Assembly: GCA_015478945.1 (NCBI GenBank)
Contig: JABUQX010113439.1
Span: 1 to 20,000, forward strand
Reading direction: 5' to 3'
Length of the DNA: 20,000 nt
Origin: Trachelipus rathkii
Lineage: Eukaryota; Arthropoda; Malacostraca; Isopoda; Trachelipodidae
Shown: one piece after another, positions 19,924 through 20,000 of the stretch
Layout: every line of letters starts with the position of its first letter
Numbering within the stretch: position 1 is the first letter of the stretch
Notes under the pieces: generated by a model
Database searches by the model: none
What the model was told of the DNA's origin: nothing
What the model saw: the letters and a program-made list of their open reading frames with translations, nothing else
Made by a program: the position numbers and the translations under genes

Positions 19924-20000
19924 GAGGAGTATGTGTGAATTTAGATAAGCAATGCTTTTACTGTATTTCGTAAATTGAAAATTTCTAAATATTTTTTGGG
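19924..20000. other. Right flank of the mariner
   Basis: Short AT-rich sequence to the end of the window; nothing identified. Confidence 0.3.

Overview
The window looks like non-coding nuclear DNA from a eukaryote, most likely an invertebrate animal. It is very AT-rich, full of microsatellites (long TA tracts, GT, AAT, AAAT, GGAT, TC), and has no operons, no compact gene packing and no long open frame. The only recognisable coding matter is two decayed DNA transposons of kinds common in arthropod genomes: a hAT element with a TTF-type zinc finger and DUF4371-like transposase, and a Tc1/mariner element with a DD34D triad. The heavy TA-repeat content together with these elements would fit a crustacean or another arthropod, but that is an inference.

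Layout. 1-230 is unassigned. 231-619 is a TA tract ending in a GT repeat. 872-2784 (+) is a hAT transposase pseudogene that can be followed through several frame changes from its zinc-finger-like N-terminus to its C-terminal dimerisation end. 2902-3066 is a second TA tract. 3067-5620 is AT-rich DNA with A/T microsatellites and two GC-richer patches of unknown origin (about 3350-3537 and 4577-5080). 5618-5870 is a strand-asymmetric A/C-rich stretch. 5879-6211 (-) holds a weak two-exon gene candidate. From about 6230 to 14520 I see about 8 kb of AT-rich sequence with no convincing gene. 14580-14777 is an isolated GC-richer open frame. 15040-15310 holds two compact foldback structures, each with two mutually exclusive pairings. 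15310-17280 is unassigned apart from an 11-bp hairpin and a GGAT repeat. 17285-17559 and 18163-18327 are TA tracts. 18537-19923 is a complete but inactive mariner, with terminal inverted repeats at both ends and a broken transposase gene on the minus strand.

No genes here act together in a pathway. Each transposase would once have moved its own element; both reading frames are now broken by stops and small indels, so any movement would need transposase from another copy. I found no rRNA, tRNA, CRISPR array or defence system, and no convincing sign of a new biological system. The items most worth a second look are the mariner with its two frame-breaking changes beside the first catalytic aspartate, the two-exon candidate near 6 kb, and the structured segment at 15.0-15.3 kb.
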